Below, piece by piece: positions 18,425-26,761 of a DNA stretch of 64,000 nucleotides. Both the position numbers and the translations under genes were made by a program. Each line of letters begins with the position of its first letter. Position 1 is the first letter of the stretch. Source of the DNA: CAZOHG01 sp964579725 (GTDB taxonomy: Bacteria; Zhuqueibacterota; JdFR-76; BMS3Abin05); assembly GCA_964579725.1 (NCBI GenBank), contig CAZOHG010000007.1, positions 1 through 64,000 of the forward strand, read 5' to 3'. The notes beneath the pieces were generated by a model that was not told where the DNA came from, made no database searches, and worked only from the letters and a program-made list of their open reading frames with translations.

Positions 18425-18560
18425 TTTTAGACAAGGAAAAAATGGAGGTGCCGGGGAGAAAAGGAATTTCGGGAAAGCACCTTCCGTTGGCGCCCACCAG
18501 TTTACGGGCAGACCCGAAGCCGGAGCGTCCTATTCGGGACGCAAAGGAAGGTATACTGAT
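18425..18560 (-). other. structured intergenic element upstream of cstA
   Basis: The 320-bp gap between cstA and the gene at 18623 holds a GC-rich block with several inverted repeats: GCGTCC (18525-18530) with GGACGC (18537-18542); GCCC (18492-18495) with GGGC (18506-18509); AGGTGC (18446-18451) with GCACCT (18477-18482). The last is followed, in the cstA direction, by ATTTTTT. It could be an RNA leader that controls cstA, or a dispersed intergenic repeat. I cannot match it to a known riboswitch class. Confidence 0.4.
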
Positions 18561-18593
18561 TTTTTGAAAAAAAGGCGCGGTTTCAAAGACAAA

Positions 18594-18618
18594 GAAGGCG
18601 GTTTCGAAAACCGCCTTC
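18594..18618 (-). terminator. intrinsic terminator after the lemA pair
   Basis: GAAGGCGGTTT (18594-18604) pairs perfectly with AAACCGCCTTC (18608-18618) around a three-base loop. In the minus direction it lies four bases after the stop codon at 18623 and is followed by a T-rich tract (TTTGTCTTTG). Confidence 0.7.
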
Positions 18619-18622
18619 ATTT

Positions 18623-19126
18623 TCAATCCATCTCCAACAATGAGCGAAACGATTTGAGGGATTTCCGCAGGACAATTTTTTCGTCCGAAACGGCTGTTAA
18701 TGCCATTTGAAGAATAACCCAACCCTTTAAACCGAGCCAAAATTGGCGACGTTTTCGGTATTTTTTAATGGACGCCGCCACCGGCTCGTCCGGCAAATGG
18801 TGGGTGACCACCACCCCAATTAGTTGCGTTTCCATTTGCTGGAAACCGGGCCGAACCACTTCTTCCACCGCATTTTCCAGGCCGCGCTGTACCGCCTGAA
18901 TCTGGTCAAGCGTAGGCCGCCCGGGTATTAATTTGTAAAAATGCCACTCTGAGATGCGGTATTTGTCCACCACCCGGTGGCGCTCTAAAAAATAGCGCTG
19001 CATTTCACGGTGAGACACCGCCACCAAATCCCAGAAGACCCCGCCTACGGTTCGCGCCCCTTCGCAATCAAAATAGGCGGTAATTTTCGCTTTAATTTCC
19101 TCAAGCCGGTTTTCTAAATCGGTCAT
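18623..19126 (-). CDS. protein of unknown function coupled to lemA
   Basis: A 167-residue protein not recognised from sequence. It is mixed helical, with an N-terminal segment MTDLENRLEEIKAKITAYFD and conserved-looking VGGVFWDLVAVSHREMQRYF, and a basic stretch (KKYRKRRQFW) before a hydrophobic helix GWVILQMALTAV that might touch a membrane. Its ATG overlaps the lemA stop by 4 bp, so the two are coupled, and a terminator follows directly. This implies a functional link to LemA. Confidence 0.65.
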   Translation of the reverse strand: MTDLENRLEEIKAKITAYFDCEGARTVGGVFWDLVAVSHREMQRYFLERHRVVDKYRISEWHFYKLIPGRPTLDQIQAVQRGLENAVEEVVRPGFQQMETQLIGVVVTHHLPDEPVAASIKKYRKRRQFWLGLKGWVILQMALTAVSDEKIVLRKSLKSFRSLLEMD

Positions 19127-19707
19127 CGAGTTTTGAAATCAACCTTTGGCGCCTGTTGAGCCGCTTTGGGCGCTTCAAAATAGGGTTTTTGCTGGAAACC
19201 GAACATCCCGGCCAAAATATTGGTCGGGAAACTGCGAATGCGGCGGTTGTACACCTGAACCGCCTGATTGTAGCGACGCCGGGCCACAGCAATTCGATTT
19301 TCCGTCCCTGCCAATTCGTCTTGCAGCCGAATAAAATTCTCATTCGCTTTCAAATTGGGGTAGTTTTCCACCACAACCAAAAGTCGAGCCAAAGCTGAAT
19401 TCAATTGGTCGTTGGCTTGCAATTTTTCTTTCAGAGTTGGCGCGGAACCAATTCGGGAGCGTGCCCGTGTGATTTCTTCCAACACTTCTTTTTCGTGGGA
19501 AGCGTACCCCTTCACCGTTTCCACGTAGTTCGGAATTAAGTCGTAGCGTCGCTGCAATTGATTTTCGATTTCGGCCTGTGCGTTCCGCACGCTCTCGTCC
19601 AAAGTGACCAGGGAATTGTACGTTCCTTTTACCCAACTAAACAAAAGAAGAGCCACAATTACCAAAACCCCGACAACCCACAACCAAGTTTTCGATTTTT
19701 TTGCCAT
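19123..19707 (-). CDS. lemA: LemA family protein
   Basis: A 194-residue LemA protein: one N-terminal membrane helix (WLWVVGVLVIVALLLFSWVKG, about 8-28), then a long helical domain with the family segments YNSLVTLDESVRNAQAEIEN, QLQRRYDLIPNYVETVKGYA and ENFIRLQDELAGTENRIA. The end contains VQVYNRRIRSFPTNI. LemA proteins are small bacterial membrane proteins with a periplasmic helical bundle, often encoded near TPM-domain proteins; here a TPM gene lies 860 bp upstream in the same direction, beyond a nucleotidyltransferase. GGAGGAGG precedes the ATG. Confidence 0.9.
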   Translation of the reverse strand: MAKKSKTWLWVVGVLVIVALLLFSWVKGTYNSLVTLDESVRNAQAEIENQLQRRYDLIPNYVETVKGYASHEKEVLEEITRARSRIGSAPTLKEKLQANDQLNSALARLLVVVENYPNLKANENFIRLQDELAGTENRIAVARRRYNQAVQVYNRRIRSFPTNILAGMFGFQQKPYFEAPKAAQQAPKVDFKTR

Positions 19708-19774
19708 TATTCCTCCTCCAATTCACTTCCGGGCTTTTAACTTTGCTGCACTTTTCCGAATGTCTGACCGATTT

Positions 19775-20500
19775 TTAAAGGATGTCAACCTTTTCTGCCA
19801 ATTTCCGGATTTCTTCAATGTACTGTTCAAATAATTGGACTGTTTGTTGTTTGTTCAGCTTGAGTTTTTTGTCGCGAATGTCCAGAATTTTACCGAATAC
19901 GTCGGCATCGAGGCCAAACACGCGCGCCGTTTTGAGAAAAATATTCTGCCGCCGATTTTCCGGCTGCTCGTCTTTGAGAAAGAGCAGGGCATTGAAAATC
20001 GCTGCAAAGCCGGAAATCGAAGCCGTCAGAACAGCTCGTAAACGGAGCGGCTTCCATTCCGAGTTCAGGTAATTTTGTCGTAAGTGCAGCAATTTTCCCT
20101 TGATTTCACGCTCACACTGCAAGCGCAAATCGGAACGGCGAATCGTCAGCGGTTTCAGCACGTCCTTCCCGTACACAATTTGGTGGTAGCGCTGCATCTC
20201 CCAAAATTCCAGCGGAAAGCTGTCCAGCGAGCGCTCAATGTAGTGCTCGGTTAAAAAAAGGGGAGTTGCCACCCGGCGTTTGTGCCATTTTTTGAGTAAG
20301 GGAAGAGCGCGGCCTAATTCCGCAATGGCTTTTTCGCTCAGGACAATGAGAAAATTCAAATCGGATGCTCCCGGACGATAGTCTCCGCGCGCACCACTCC
20401 CGTAAAGAAGAATCGAAACCAAATCCGTGCCGTAGAGAGATTTGTAATCGTCCGACAACTCGCCAAAGATTTCCGAGGGTACTTTCGGAATTTTAACCAT
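19775..20500 (-). CDS. nucleotidyltransferase-domain protein (Pol beta-like)
   Basis: A 241-residue protein with an N-terminal nucleotidyltransferase fold. LLYGSGARGDYRPGASDLNF near residues 33-52 gives the GS motif, but the metal-binding D-x-D becomes SDLN, so only one of the two Asp residues is present. This could lower or change catalysis. The rest is helical, with a basic segment. It may be a small-substrate nucleotidyltransferase of the antibiotic or MNT type; no HEPN partner is adjacent. ATG 20500 has GGAGGAAAA upstream. It sits between the TPM gene and lemA, with gaps of about 65 bp. Confidence 0.75.
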   Translation of the reverse strand: MVKIPKVPSEIFGELSDDYKSLYGTDLVSILLYGSGARGDYRPGASDLNFLIVLSEKAIAELGRALPLLKKWHKRRVATPLFLTEHYIERSLDSFPLEFWEMQRYHQIVYGKDVLKPLTIRRSDLRLQCEREIKGKLLHLRQNYLNSEWKPLRLRAVLTASISGFAAIFNALLFLKDEQPENRRQNIFLKTARVFGLDADVFGKILDIRDKKLKLNKQQTVQLFEQYIEEIRKLAEKVDIL

Positions 20501-20566
20501 TTTTCCTCCGAATCTTACTCGTTGCAAAGCCATTTTTTTGCGGCAAAAAGAGGCGTTTTTCGAATT

Positions 20567-21358
20567 CTAATAGCCACCGCCAGCTCCGCCCCCACCGGAA
20601 GCCCCTCCGCCAAAGCCGCCAAATCCGCCACCGAAACCTCCCCCTTCACCCCCGCCAAAGCCACCGCCTCCCCAATACCAGGGTCCCCAAAAACCCGTAT
20701 TTTTTCTTTTTTTATTCTTTCTTCCGAAAAACGGAATCACGAAGAAAAACAAAAGAATAAGCGTCCAGTAAATGGCTTTCTGGATTTTTTGGGCTTTCAG
20801 GGCTTTTTGGCGGGCCCGGGGATTGTACGCTACCTGCACGGACCCTGTAATACTGACTCCGGCGTTTTTGGCAATCACCCCCGCAATGGCACGGACGCCA
20901 TTCAGGTAGGCTTCACCGCGACGGCCTTTTTTCAGGTACGGAATAATGTACCGATCGCGAATTTCACCCACCAAACCGTCGGGCAGAATGCCTTCCAAAC
21001 CGTACCCCACCTCAATCCACACGTAGCGTTCTTCGATGGCGTCTAAAAGTAGCACGCCGTTATCCTTGCCTTTCTGACCGATCCCCCATTTTTCGAACAA
21101 CAGATTGGCGTACTGCTGTGGCGTGTAATCGGGCCCCACCGTTTTAACGGTGACCACGGCAATTTCCGCCCCTGTTTTTTGTTTGACCTCCAAGCAAAGC
21201 GCTTCGATTTTTTGCGCGTAGGCCGGTTCGATTACCCCCGCAAAATCATTGACAAATCCCACCGGCTTGGGAAAGTCTGAATCGGCACGAACCGGCTGCC
21301 AGGTGACCAGAGTCAGAATAAACAACAACAGGGTAATTCTGAAAGAAAAAGCTCTCAT
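20567..21358 (-). CDS. TPM-domain membrane protein with Gly-rich tail
   Basis: A 263-residue protein: signal peptide (1-25, cleavage near RADS), a TPM domain at about 30-165 (FVNDFAGVIEPAYAQKIEAL, then KTGAEIAVVTV, NGVLLLDAIEERYVWIEVGY and GLVGEIRD), one membrane helix near 185-205, and a Gly-rich C-terminus of about 45 residues of GGGFGG type. This is the DUF477/TPM_phosphatase architecture; related plant TLP18.3 is an acid phosphatase that serves photosystem II repair. Bacterial roles are not settled. Its start overlaps the coaX stop (ATGA). The nearby lemA supports the common LemA-TPM pairing. Confidence 0.85.
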   Translation of the reverse strand: MRAFSFRITLLLFILTLVTWQPVRADSDFPKPVGFVNDFAGVIEPAYAQKIEALCLEVKQKTGAEIAVVTVKTVGPDYTPQQYANLLFEKWGIGQKGKDNGVLLLDAIEERYVWIEVGYGLEGILPDGLVGEIRDRYIIPYLKKGRRGEAYLNGVRAIAGVIAKNAGVSITGSVQVAYNPRARQKALKAQKIQKAIYWTLILLFFFVIPFFGRKNKKRKNTGFWGPWYWGGGGFGGGEGGGFGGGFGGFGGGASGGGGAGGGY

Positions 21359-22143
21359 TTTTCCAATTTCTCGTAGATCATTTGCATCCCGTACAGAGTC
21401 AGGTCCGGCTCCACCTTTTCGATCGTTTCGGAACGCCCGAAAATGGCTCTCGCCAGGCCACCGGTTCCAACCACGTGCACATGTTTTCCGGCAGGCAACT
21501 CCCTTTTGATGCGGCGGACAATGCCGTCGACCTGTTCAACCGCACCAAACATAATGCCCGCCTGAATACTTTCTTTGGTGTTCCGACCAATGACACGCGT
21601 CGGGAATTCAAATTGAACCGGGAAAAGTTTGGCCGCCCGTCGAAACAAATCCATCGAAGAGGTCTCGATGCCCGGAGCAATCGCGCCTCCCAAATAATCT
21701 CCCGTCTCGGTAATGACGTCGAAAGTGGTGGCCGTCCCCAAATCCACGACAATTAAGGGACCACCGTACTGAAGAAAACCTGCCACGGCGTCGCAAATTC
21801 GGTCGGCACCCACAGCACGCGGATTGTCGTACGCAATGTGAATGGGAAGCGGAAGTGAAGCGCTCACGACGACCGGTTCCAATCCGATATATTCCGATAT
21901 CATCTGAACAAAAACCGGGGTCAAATTGGGCACAACCGAAGAAATAATGGCTCCCTTAATTTGATTTTTGTTCAAATTCGACGAATCGCAAAAAAGCTTG
22001 AGCAGCACCCAGCTTTCGTCTTCCGTGCGGGCGATATTGCTGGTAATCCGCCAGTGAGCCTGAAGCGTTTTCCCCCGGAAAAAACCGATGACCGTGTGGG
22101 TGTTACCCACATCAATTGTCAGCAGTAAATCTCTCATTTTCAT
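21355..22143 (-). CDS. coaX: type III pantothenate kinase
   Basis: A 262-residue ASKHA-fold kinase making 4'-phosphopantothenate, the first step of CoA synthesis. Typical motifs are LLTIDVGNTHTVIGFF at 7-22 (phosphate 1), WRITSN, GADRICDAVAGF near 105 and VDLGTATTFDVI near 125 (phosphate 2). GGAIAPGIETS follows. Length is normal for type III enzymes, which are potassium-dependent and not inhibited by CoA. GGTGG lies about nine bases before the first ATG; an ATG two codons later is also possible. It is close to birA (17 bp), as is common in bacteria. Confidence 0.95.
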   Translation of the reverse strand: MKMRDLLLTIDVGNTHTVIGFFRGKTLQAHWRITSNIARTEDESWVLLKLFCDSSNLNKNQIKGAIISSVVPNLTPVFVQMISEYIGLEPVVVSASLPLPIHIAYDNPRAVGADRICDAVAGFLQYGGPLIVVDLGTATTFDVITETGDYLGGAIAPGIETSSMDLFRRAAKLFPVQFEFPTRVIGRNTKESIQAGIMFGAVEQVDGIVRRIKRELPAGKHVHVVGTGGLARAIFGRSETIEKVEPDLTLYGMQMIYEKLEK

Positions 22144-22159
22144 TCCCGTTAGCCACCTG

Positions 22160-22909
22160 TTACAAAAACCACTCTTTCGGCAAGAGGTCTCCGGCGTAGA
22201 CGATTTGCCTTTTTCGCCCTTTCCGAATGATCAAACCGCCGTGCGGGTCCATGCCCTCGGCAACTCCCTCGATTTTCCGGCCGTTCTGAATCACTTGAAC
22301 CGGTTCGCCCCACAAATTAGATTTCTGTACAAAAAATCGGCGAAGGGTTTCTTCCTTTCCTGACTTGTAAAGCGCGTAAAAATCACCCAATTGGGCCAAG
22401 ATGGCGCGAAAAAGCCTTTCTCGGTCCATGTCTTCTCCGCACGCCGCTTTGAGCGACGTGGCATGTCCGCCGTAGTCCTCGGAAAATTCCGTCGATTCTT
22501 GTTCCACATTCAGGCCGATTCCGGCCACCACCCATTGCCCCGGCTCCGGCTTGCCTCGCTGTTCGAGTAAAATTCCCCCCACTTTTTTTCGACCGATCAA
22601 AATGTCATTTGGCCATTTAAGCTCCGGTTGGCAGGAGGTTGCCGTTTCAACCGCCCGAACAACTGCCAGAGCTGCTGCTAAAACCAGTAAATAGTTTTTT
22701 TCAACCGGCCCGTTTTGCCTCCAAAGGACTGAAAAATAGAGGCCCTTTCCGCGGGGCGAAAGCCACCTTCGTCCCAAACGTCCCCGGCCGGCCGTTTGTT
22801 CTTCCGCGCGAACCACCAGTCCTTCCGTTTTTTGTTCCTCGGGCAAATCCAGCAAAAAGGAATTGGTGGAGCCGACGCTTTCGAGTAAAATAACTTTTTT
22901 TTCAATCAT
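22160..22909 (-). CDS. birA: biotin--protein ligase
   Basis: A 249-residue biotin ligase that charges the biotin carrier of acetyl-CoA carboxylase and other carboxylases. Motifs: VGSTNSFLLD near the N-terminus, QTAGRGRLGRRWLSPRGKG (the GRGRxGR biotinyl-AMP loop), and LKWPNDILIGRKKVGGIL. The short C-terminal SH3-like domain is present. The N-terminal helix-turn-helix of bifunctional BirA is absent, so it does not act as a repressor. ATG 22909 was chosen; an in-frame TTG lies at 22915. Confidence 0.93.
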   Translation of the reverse strand: MIEKKVILLESVGSTNSFLLDLPEEQKTEGLVVRAEEQTAGRGRLGRRWLSPRGKGLYFSVLWRQNGPVEKNYLLVLAAALAVVRAVETATSCQPELKWPNDILIGRKKVGGILLEQRGKPEPGQWVVAGIGLNVEQESTEFSEDYGGHATSLKAACGEDMDRERLFRAILAQLGDFYALYKSGKEETLRRFFVQKSNLWGEPVQVIQNGRKIEGVAEGMDPHGGLIIRKGRKRQIVYAGDLLPKEWFL

Positions 22910-22969
22910 TTGCAAGAAATTTTGCTAACTGACAAAACAGCGAAAGTCCGAGCCCTGTGCCTTTTCGCG

Positions 22970-23905
22970 CTATTTTTTGGCTGCCCACTGCGGGTCAACC
23001 GTACGCTCGCGGTGCACTGCCAAAAAGGATCGCACCTCGTCTTCCGTGTACCGTGGTACCGCTCCGGGCAATGTGGCCACAAAAGCGGCCACGCCGTTGG
23101 CAAAATCCAGCGATTCTTCAAGAGAAGCTCCCGCCAGCCATTTGACGGTCAACGCTGCAATGAAAGCGTCTCCGGAACCGGTTGTGTCCACCGGTTCAAT
23201 TCGAACACCGGGCGAATAGAATTGTCCCTCCGGCGCATAAAAACATGCCCCCTTTTCCCCAAGAGTCAGGCAAACTCCGGTAAGAGAAAATTCCTCCAAC
23301 AACCATTGAAAAAAATCGGTCTCACCAAGAGTTTTCTTCTCCAAAAGGGCGCGCAGAGAGATGAGCTCGTCTTCATTCAATTTCAAAATATCCGTTAATT
23401 GCAGGGAACGCTCCACCACAGGACGCAATTCGGGAGGGAATTCCCGAAGGTTGGGATCGAAGAGCTTTAGCCCCTTGGCCGCTCTGCTCACGAATTTCTG
23501 AATGGTTTGTCGGGCAGGGGACAAACGCTGTGCCAGCGTCCCGAACAAAACGGCATCGACTTCGGTGGCAAGCCTCCCCAATTCCGGCGTCCACGTTAGG
23601 TAATCGAAGGCTTCGTCCTGCGCGCACTCAAAGGACGGCACGCCCCGAGCGTCCAACCGAATGCGCACTTGCCCCGTGGGTTTTTCGGGATCTCGTTGAA
23701 TAAAAGCGGTGTCCGCCCCGCGCTTTCGTACTTCACGAAGAATTTCGTCTCCGGCGGCATCTTCACCAACGCGACTTACAATAATCGGAATGTCGCCCAA
23801 TTGCCCGGCGTGGAAGGCGTAATTGGCCGTTGCGCCCCCCAAAAAACGCGCATTAGGGTACACATCCCACAAAATCTCACCGACACCCGCGATTTTTTTA
23901 TTCAC
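22970..23905 (-). CDS. PfkB-family carbohydrate kinase (fructokinase-like)
   Basis: A 311-residue ribokinase-fold enzyme. It begins GVGEILWDVYPNARFLGGAT, with the substrate-contact GG, then NYAFHAGQLG. The C-terminal signature DTTGSGDAFIAAL holds the catalytic Asp. The opening and the length resemble bacterial fructokinases of the PfkB family, but related kinases act on ribose, adenosine or other sugars, so the substrate is inferred. The start codon is GTG 23905. It is 12 bp from the site-2 protease gene and probably cotranscribed with it. Confidence 0.85.
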   Translation of the reverse strand: MNKKIAGVGEILWDVYPNARFLGGATANYAFHAGQLGDIPIIVSRVGEDAAGDEILREVRKRGADTAFIQRDPEKPTGQVRIRLDARGVPSFECAQDEAFDYLTWTPELGRLATEVDAVLFGTLAQRLSPARQTIQKFVSRAAKGLKLFDPNLREFPPELRPVVERSLQLTDILKLNEDELISLRALLEKKTLGETDFFQWLLEEFSLTGVCLTLGEKGACFYAPEGQFYSPGVRIEPVDTTGSGDAFIAALTVKWLAGASLEESLDFANGVAAFVATLPGAVPRYTEDEVRSFLAVHRERTVDPQWAAKK

Positions 23906-23917
23906 AAAATTGGCCCT

Positions 23918-24784
23918 TTAAATTTTAAATGGAACCGGTGTAAACGACAGAAAAAAAATCACCATGACAAAAATGCCCAAAACCAGTCGTTTCTTCCCAA
24001 CCGGCGTCCAATCGTCCAACGGAGGCGGGTGCTTAAAGGCAAAAACGACAATAAAAACGATCATGAGCGCCCAGCCCCAATAGAAAAAAATGAGAATCAC
24101 CGCAAAAGCAAGCAGACTCAGGTAAAAAACAAGGCGACTTTTTCTTCCCCCCAACATGGCGTACACCACGTGTCCACCGTCCAACTGCCCGACCGGCAGC
24201 AGGTTGAGCGCCGTAACCAGCAGCCCCACCCAGCCGGCGTAAGCGGCGGGATGCAAAACCACATCGTACCCTTTGGGAACGGGACCGACAATCCAGTACG
24301 AGAGAAATTTAAAGAGAAGAGAATCACCCAATTGCAAGGTACCTTGACTGAGTCCGGAAAGCGGGACAACAGAGGAATGAGCCAGACCGTAAATCGTCAC
24401 GGGAATAGCCACGAACAGACCGGCCAGAGGGCCGGCCACCCCCACGTCAAATAGAGCTTTTCGATTGGGAACGACGTGTTCCATTCGGATTACGGCCCCC
24501 AGGGTTCCAAAAGGGGGTAACGGCATGGGAATAAAATAGGGCAGTGTAGCCCGAATACCGTACCGTCGGGCCGCCACATAGTGGCCCATTTCATGACAGA
24601 AAAGAATACCCATGAGTGACAGAACGTACGTCCAGCTATTGCTGACAAAATAGGTGGACGCCACGGTCAGCAAAAACAGGAGAATATTCAGCCACACGCG
24701 ATCGCTTCGCAAAAAAGAAAAAAAGCGGTTGCGCCTCCGGTAGGCTTCGTAATCGAATGACGGGGAATCGTACGGATTATTCAT
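23918..24784 (-). CDS. site-2 protease family (M50) membrane metalloprotease
   Basis: A 288-residue integral membrane zinc protease. The active site is FCHEMGHYVAARRYG with His64, Glu65 and His68, and the third ligand is Asp202 in LPVGQLDGGHVVYAMLGG. Further helices give about six in all. No PDZ domain is seen, so it belongs to the compact group rather than the RseP type. Such enzymes cut membrane-embedded substrates, often anti-sigma factors or transcription factors; the target is not evident and no anti-sigma gene is adjacent. Neighbouring genes are metabolic. Confidence 0.9.
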   Translation of the reverse strand: MNNPYDSPSFDYEAYRRRNRFFSFLRSDRVWLNILLFLLTVASTYFVSNSWTYVLSLMGILFCHEMGHYVAARRYGIRATLPYFIPMPLPPFGTLGAVIRMEHVVPNRKALFDVGVAGPLAGLFVAIPVTIYGLAHSSVVPLSGLSQGTLQLGDSLLFKFLSYWIVGPVPKGYDVVLHPAAYAGWVGLLVTALNLLPVGQLDGGHVVYAMLGGRKSRLVFYLSLLAFAVILIFFYWGWALMIVFIVVFAFKHPPPLDDWTPVGKKRLVLGIFVMVIFFLSFTPVPFKI

Positions 24785-24822
24785 GAGATGAAGGGTCTTT
24801 CCTTTTCCCCGTTGCCAGCCGA

Positions 24823-25629
24823 TTAAAAAACTTCAACCAAATCCCCTTTCTTCAGGCCCGTCATTTCCGCGGCACTGCTTTTAAAAATCGAAAATCCAAT
24901 GAATCCTGAGCTGTCGGGGTACGCCTGCAAACCACGCCCCGATTCCGAGTAGAAGGTTTCGGCCATTCCTTTGAGTTGGAACTCCCCGACGCGCACCGTT
25001 ACGGCCTTTTTTTCGGCCAATTTTTGCACCCACCCCACCGGGATATTTGAAATGAGATTGCCAAAACGGTCGATGTGAAGAATTTGACCCGAAATCTTGT
25101 CGCCCAAATTTTGGGCAATGGGAAAAAATCCGGGGTCGAAATCCTGGATTTCCCGCCCCATCTCGGAAAAGGTTAAGCCGGACAAATACTGGCCGGCCAC
25201 GGGGGCAAAAATATCGCGCCCGTGAAAAGTGGCGCTGATTTCGGGCAGAAAAAATTGCTTGTCGGTAATTTCGAATACCCGAAATAATTTTTCGCGCTGA
25301 AAAATTGGAGCCAGAACGCCGTTGTCCGGTGCAAGAAAAGCGTATTTTTCCGTCTCCACCCCAATGACGCGACGGTCTGTGCCCACTCCGGGATCTACAA
25401 TGATAGCGAACAACGTGTTTTCCGGAAAATAGCGGTAGGTTGTAAGCAAAACAAACGCGGCTTCGTCAATATCCTGAGGCGAAATGCTGTGAGAGATGTC
25501 CACAATTTGGACGCGGGGAGAAAAATGCAATACCACTCCCTTGACAACGCCGACGTAGCCGTCCCGGTCACCAAAATCGGTCAAAAGACCCAAAACCGCA
25601 TTGTCCTCGGAACGCAAGAATTCGTTCAT
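24823..25629 (-). CDS. SAM hydrolase (DUF62/SAM hydroxide adenosyltransferase)
   Basis: A 268-residue protein of the fluorinase/chlorinase/DUF62 superfamily. The N-terminal motif is LGLLTDFGDRDGYVGVVKG, followed by VQIVDISHSISPQDIDEAAF and IVDPGVGTDRRVI, then LAPDNGVLAPIF and TFHGRDIFAPVAG. The common DUF62 members split S-adenosylmethionine into adenosine and methionine using water. The halogenases of the family have extra loops that I do not see, so hydrolase activity is the better inference. Its ATG overlaps the ROK kinase stop by 4 bp. Confidence 0.88.
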   Translation of the reverse strand: MNEFLRSEDNAVLGLLTDFGDRDGYVGVVKGVVLHFSPRVQIVDISHSISPQDIDEAAFVLLTTYRYFPENTLFAIIVDPGVGTDRRVIGVETEKYAFLAPDNGVLAPIFQREKLFRVFEITDKQFFLPEISATFHGRDIFAPVAGQYLSGLTFSEMGREIQDFDPGFFPIAQNLGDKISGQILHIDRFGNLISNIPVGWVQKLAEKKAVTVRVGEFQLKGMAETFYSESGRGLQAYPDSSGFIGFSIFKSSAAEMTGLKKGDLVEVF

Positions 25630-26522
25630 TGGCTCCTCTCCAAAATGAGTGCGGCCGCGCCAAAAATGGCCGCTTCTTCTCCGAGGCGAGATTTGAGGAT
25701 TTTTACGTGTTCCCGGGGGTTCGGGTTAATATTGTCCTCGATTTGTTTCCGCATTTCCGGTTCAAAGAGATCGAAGGCATGACTAATGGAGCCACCCACA
25801 ACAACGGCGTCCGGGTCAAGAAAATTGACCATGTGGGCAATAATCCGCCCCAGATGAAAGCCAAATTCCTGCCAGGAATTTAGCGCCGCTTCTTCTCCCA
25901 AACGTGCCCGGGATTCGATTTCCGGTCCGATGACTTTTTGTCCGGAATGTTTCTCGTACAACCTGGCCAACCCGCGGCCCGAAATAATTTCTTCAAATTG
26001 TGTGTTGTTGTAAGGCGACAGGTAAATTTCGCCCGCCGTTCCGGTGGCGCCCTCGAAGATTTTTCGGTTCAGTACAACACCACATCCAAACCCTGTGCCC
26101 AGTGTGAGCCCAATGACAATGTCCGATTGGCGAGCCGACCCAAAAACGGCCTCTCCGAGGGCAAAAACGTTGGCGTCATTGTTGATTTTAACGGGCAGGT
26201 GCAACCGTTCGGCCACGCGCCGGGCAACCGGGTAGCCGTGCAAAGTGGGGAGATTGTTCGGAGTCAGCAAAACCCCCTGTTTCGCGTCCAACGGGCCGGG
26301 CAGTCCTAATCCTACGCCTGCAATGTGCTCCAAAGAGACAGGGGCATTTTTCAACGCCGCTTGTAAAACCTGCACCAAATTTTCTTCTATTTCGTCTTGC
26401 GCCCGATTGGCTTCGGTAGCGGTACGGTAAATGTCCCCCAAAAGCTCCCCTTCGTCCGAAACCAGAGCGGCAGAAATTTTGGTTCCACCGACGTCAACAC
26501 CCAAGGCTGCTTTCATCTGCAA
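25626..26522 (-). CDS. ROK-family sugar kinase lacking the zinc-binding Cys motif
   Basis: A 298-residue ROK protein without a DNA-binding domain, so probably a glucokinase-type enzyme. The ATP-binding motif is GVDVGGTKISAALV and the catalytic segment INNDANVFALGEA; GLTLGTGFGCGVVLN follows. The usual ROK zinc motif (CxCGxxGCxE) is absent: at that position the sequence reads EIYLSPYNNTQFEEIISGRG. Bacterial ROK proteins without this motif are known, but the loss makes sugar specificity uncertain. The start is TTG 26522, with AAGGA six bases upstream, or ATG 26516. It appears to be the first gene of the unit running down to the TPM gene. Confidence 0.85.
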   Translation of the reverse strand: MQMKAALGVDVGGTKISAALVSDEGELLGDIYRTATEANRAQDEIEENLVQVLQAALKNAPVSLEHIAGVGLGLPGPLDAKQGVLLTPNNLPTLHGYPVARRVAERLHLPVKINNDANVFALGEAVFGSARQSDIVIGLTLGTGFGCGVVLNRKIFEGATGTAGEIYLSPYNNTQFEEIISGRGLARLYEKHSGQKVIGPEIESRARLGEEAALNSWQEFGFHLGRIIAHMVNFLDPDAVVVGGSISHAFDLFEPEMRKQIEDNINPNPREHVKILKSRLGEEAAIFGAAALILERSQ

Positions 26523-26656
26523 TTTATTTCCTTAGCCATTCAAAAACCTGAAACTTGTTTCGTCTTCCGCTTAAAATGGTGGCTTCGCGTTCCTACAGTT
26601 CAACTGCCCCATTTGTTTTCGTGCTAAAATTACCTCACATAATCCACCATAAGGAT

Positions 26657-26684
26657 TTATTAAATATAAAAGCGGATGTGTCAA
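26657..26684 (-). promoter_or_regulatory. promoter for the ROK/DUF62/protease unit
   Basis: On the minus strand TTGACA (26684-26679) is a perfect -35, followed by a 16-base spacer and TAATAA (26662-26657). The expected start near 26650 gives a leader of about 130 bases before the ROK gene. Confidence 0.45.
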
Positions 26685-26710
26685 AATGCAAGGCAATTAC
26701 ACATTTGGGC

Positions 26711-26742
26711 AAAAACCGGGTGGGAATGCGGCGCGGCCACCC
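26711..26742 (-). terminator. terminator downstream of the MFS gene
   Basis: Reading the minus strand after the MFS stop, GGGTGG (26742-26737) pairs with CCACCC (26723-26718), and the stem is followed by GGTTTTTGCCC. This resembles a rho-independent terminator with a 13-base loop. Confidence 0.45.
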
Positions 26743-26761
26743 ATAGCAGCGCCACTCGCCC

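Noticed and set aside
20522..21046. 174-codon plus-strand frame opposite the TPM gene
   Set aside because: Antisense to the TPM domain and its Gly-rich repeat; no ribosome site or recognisable domain.
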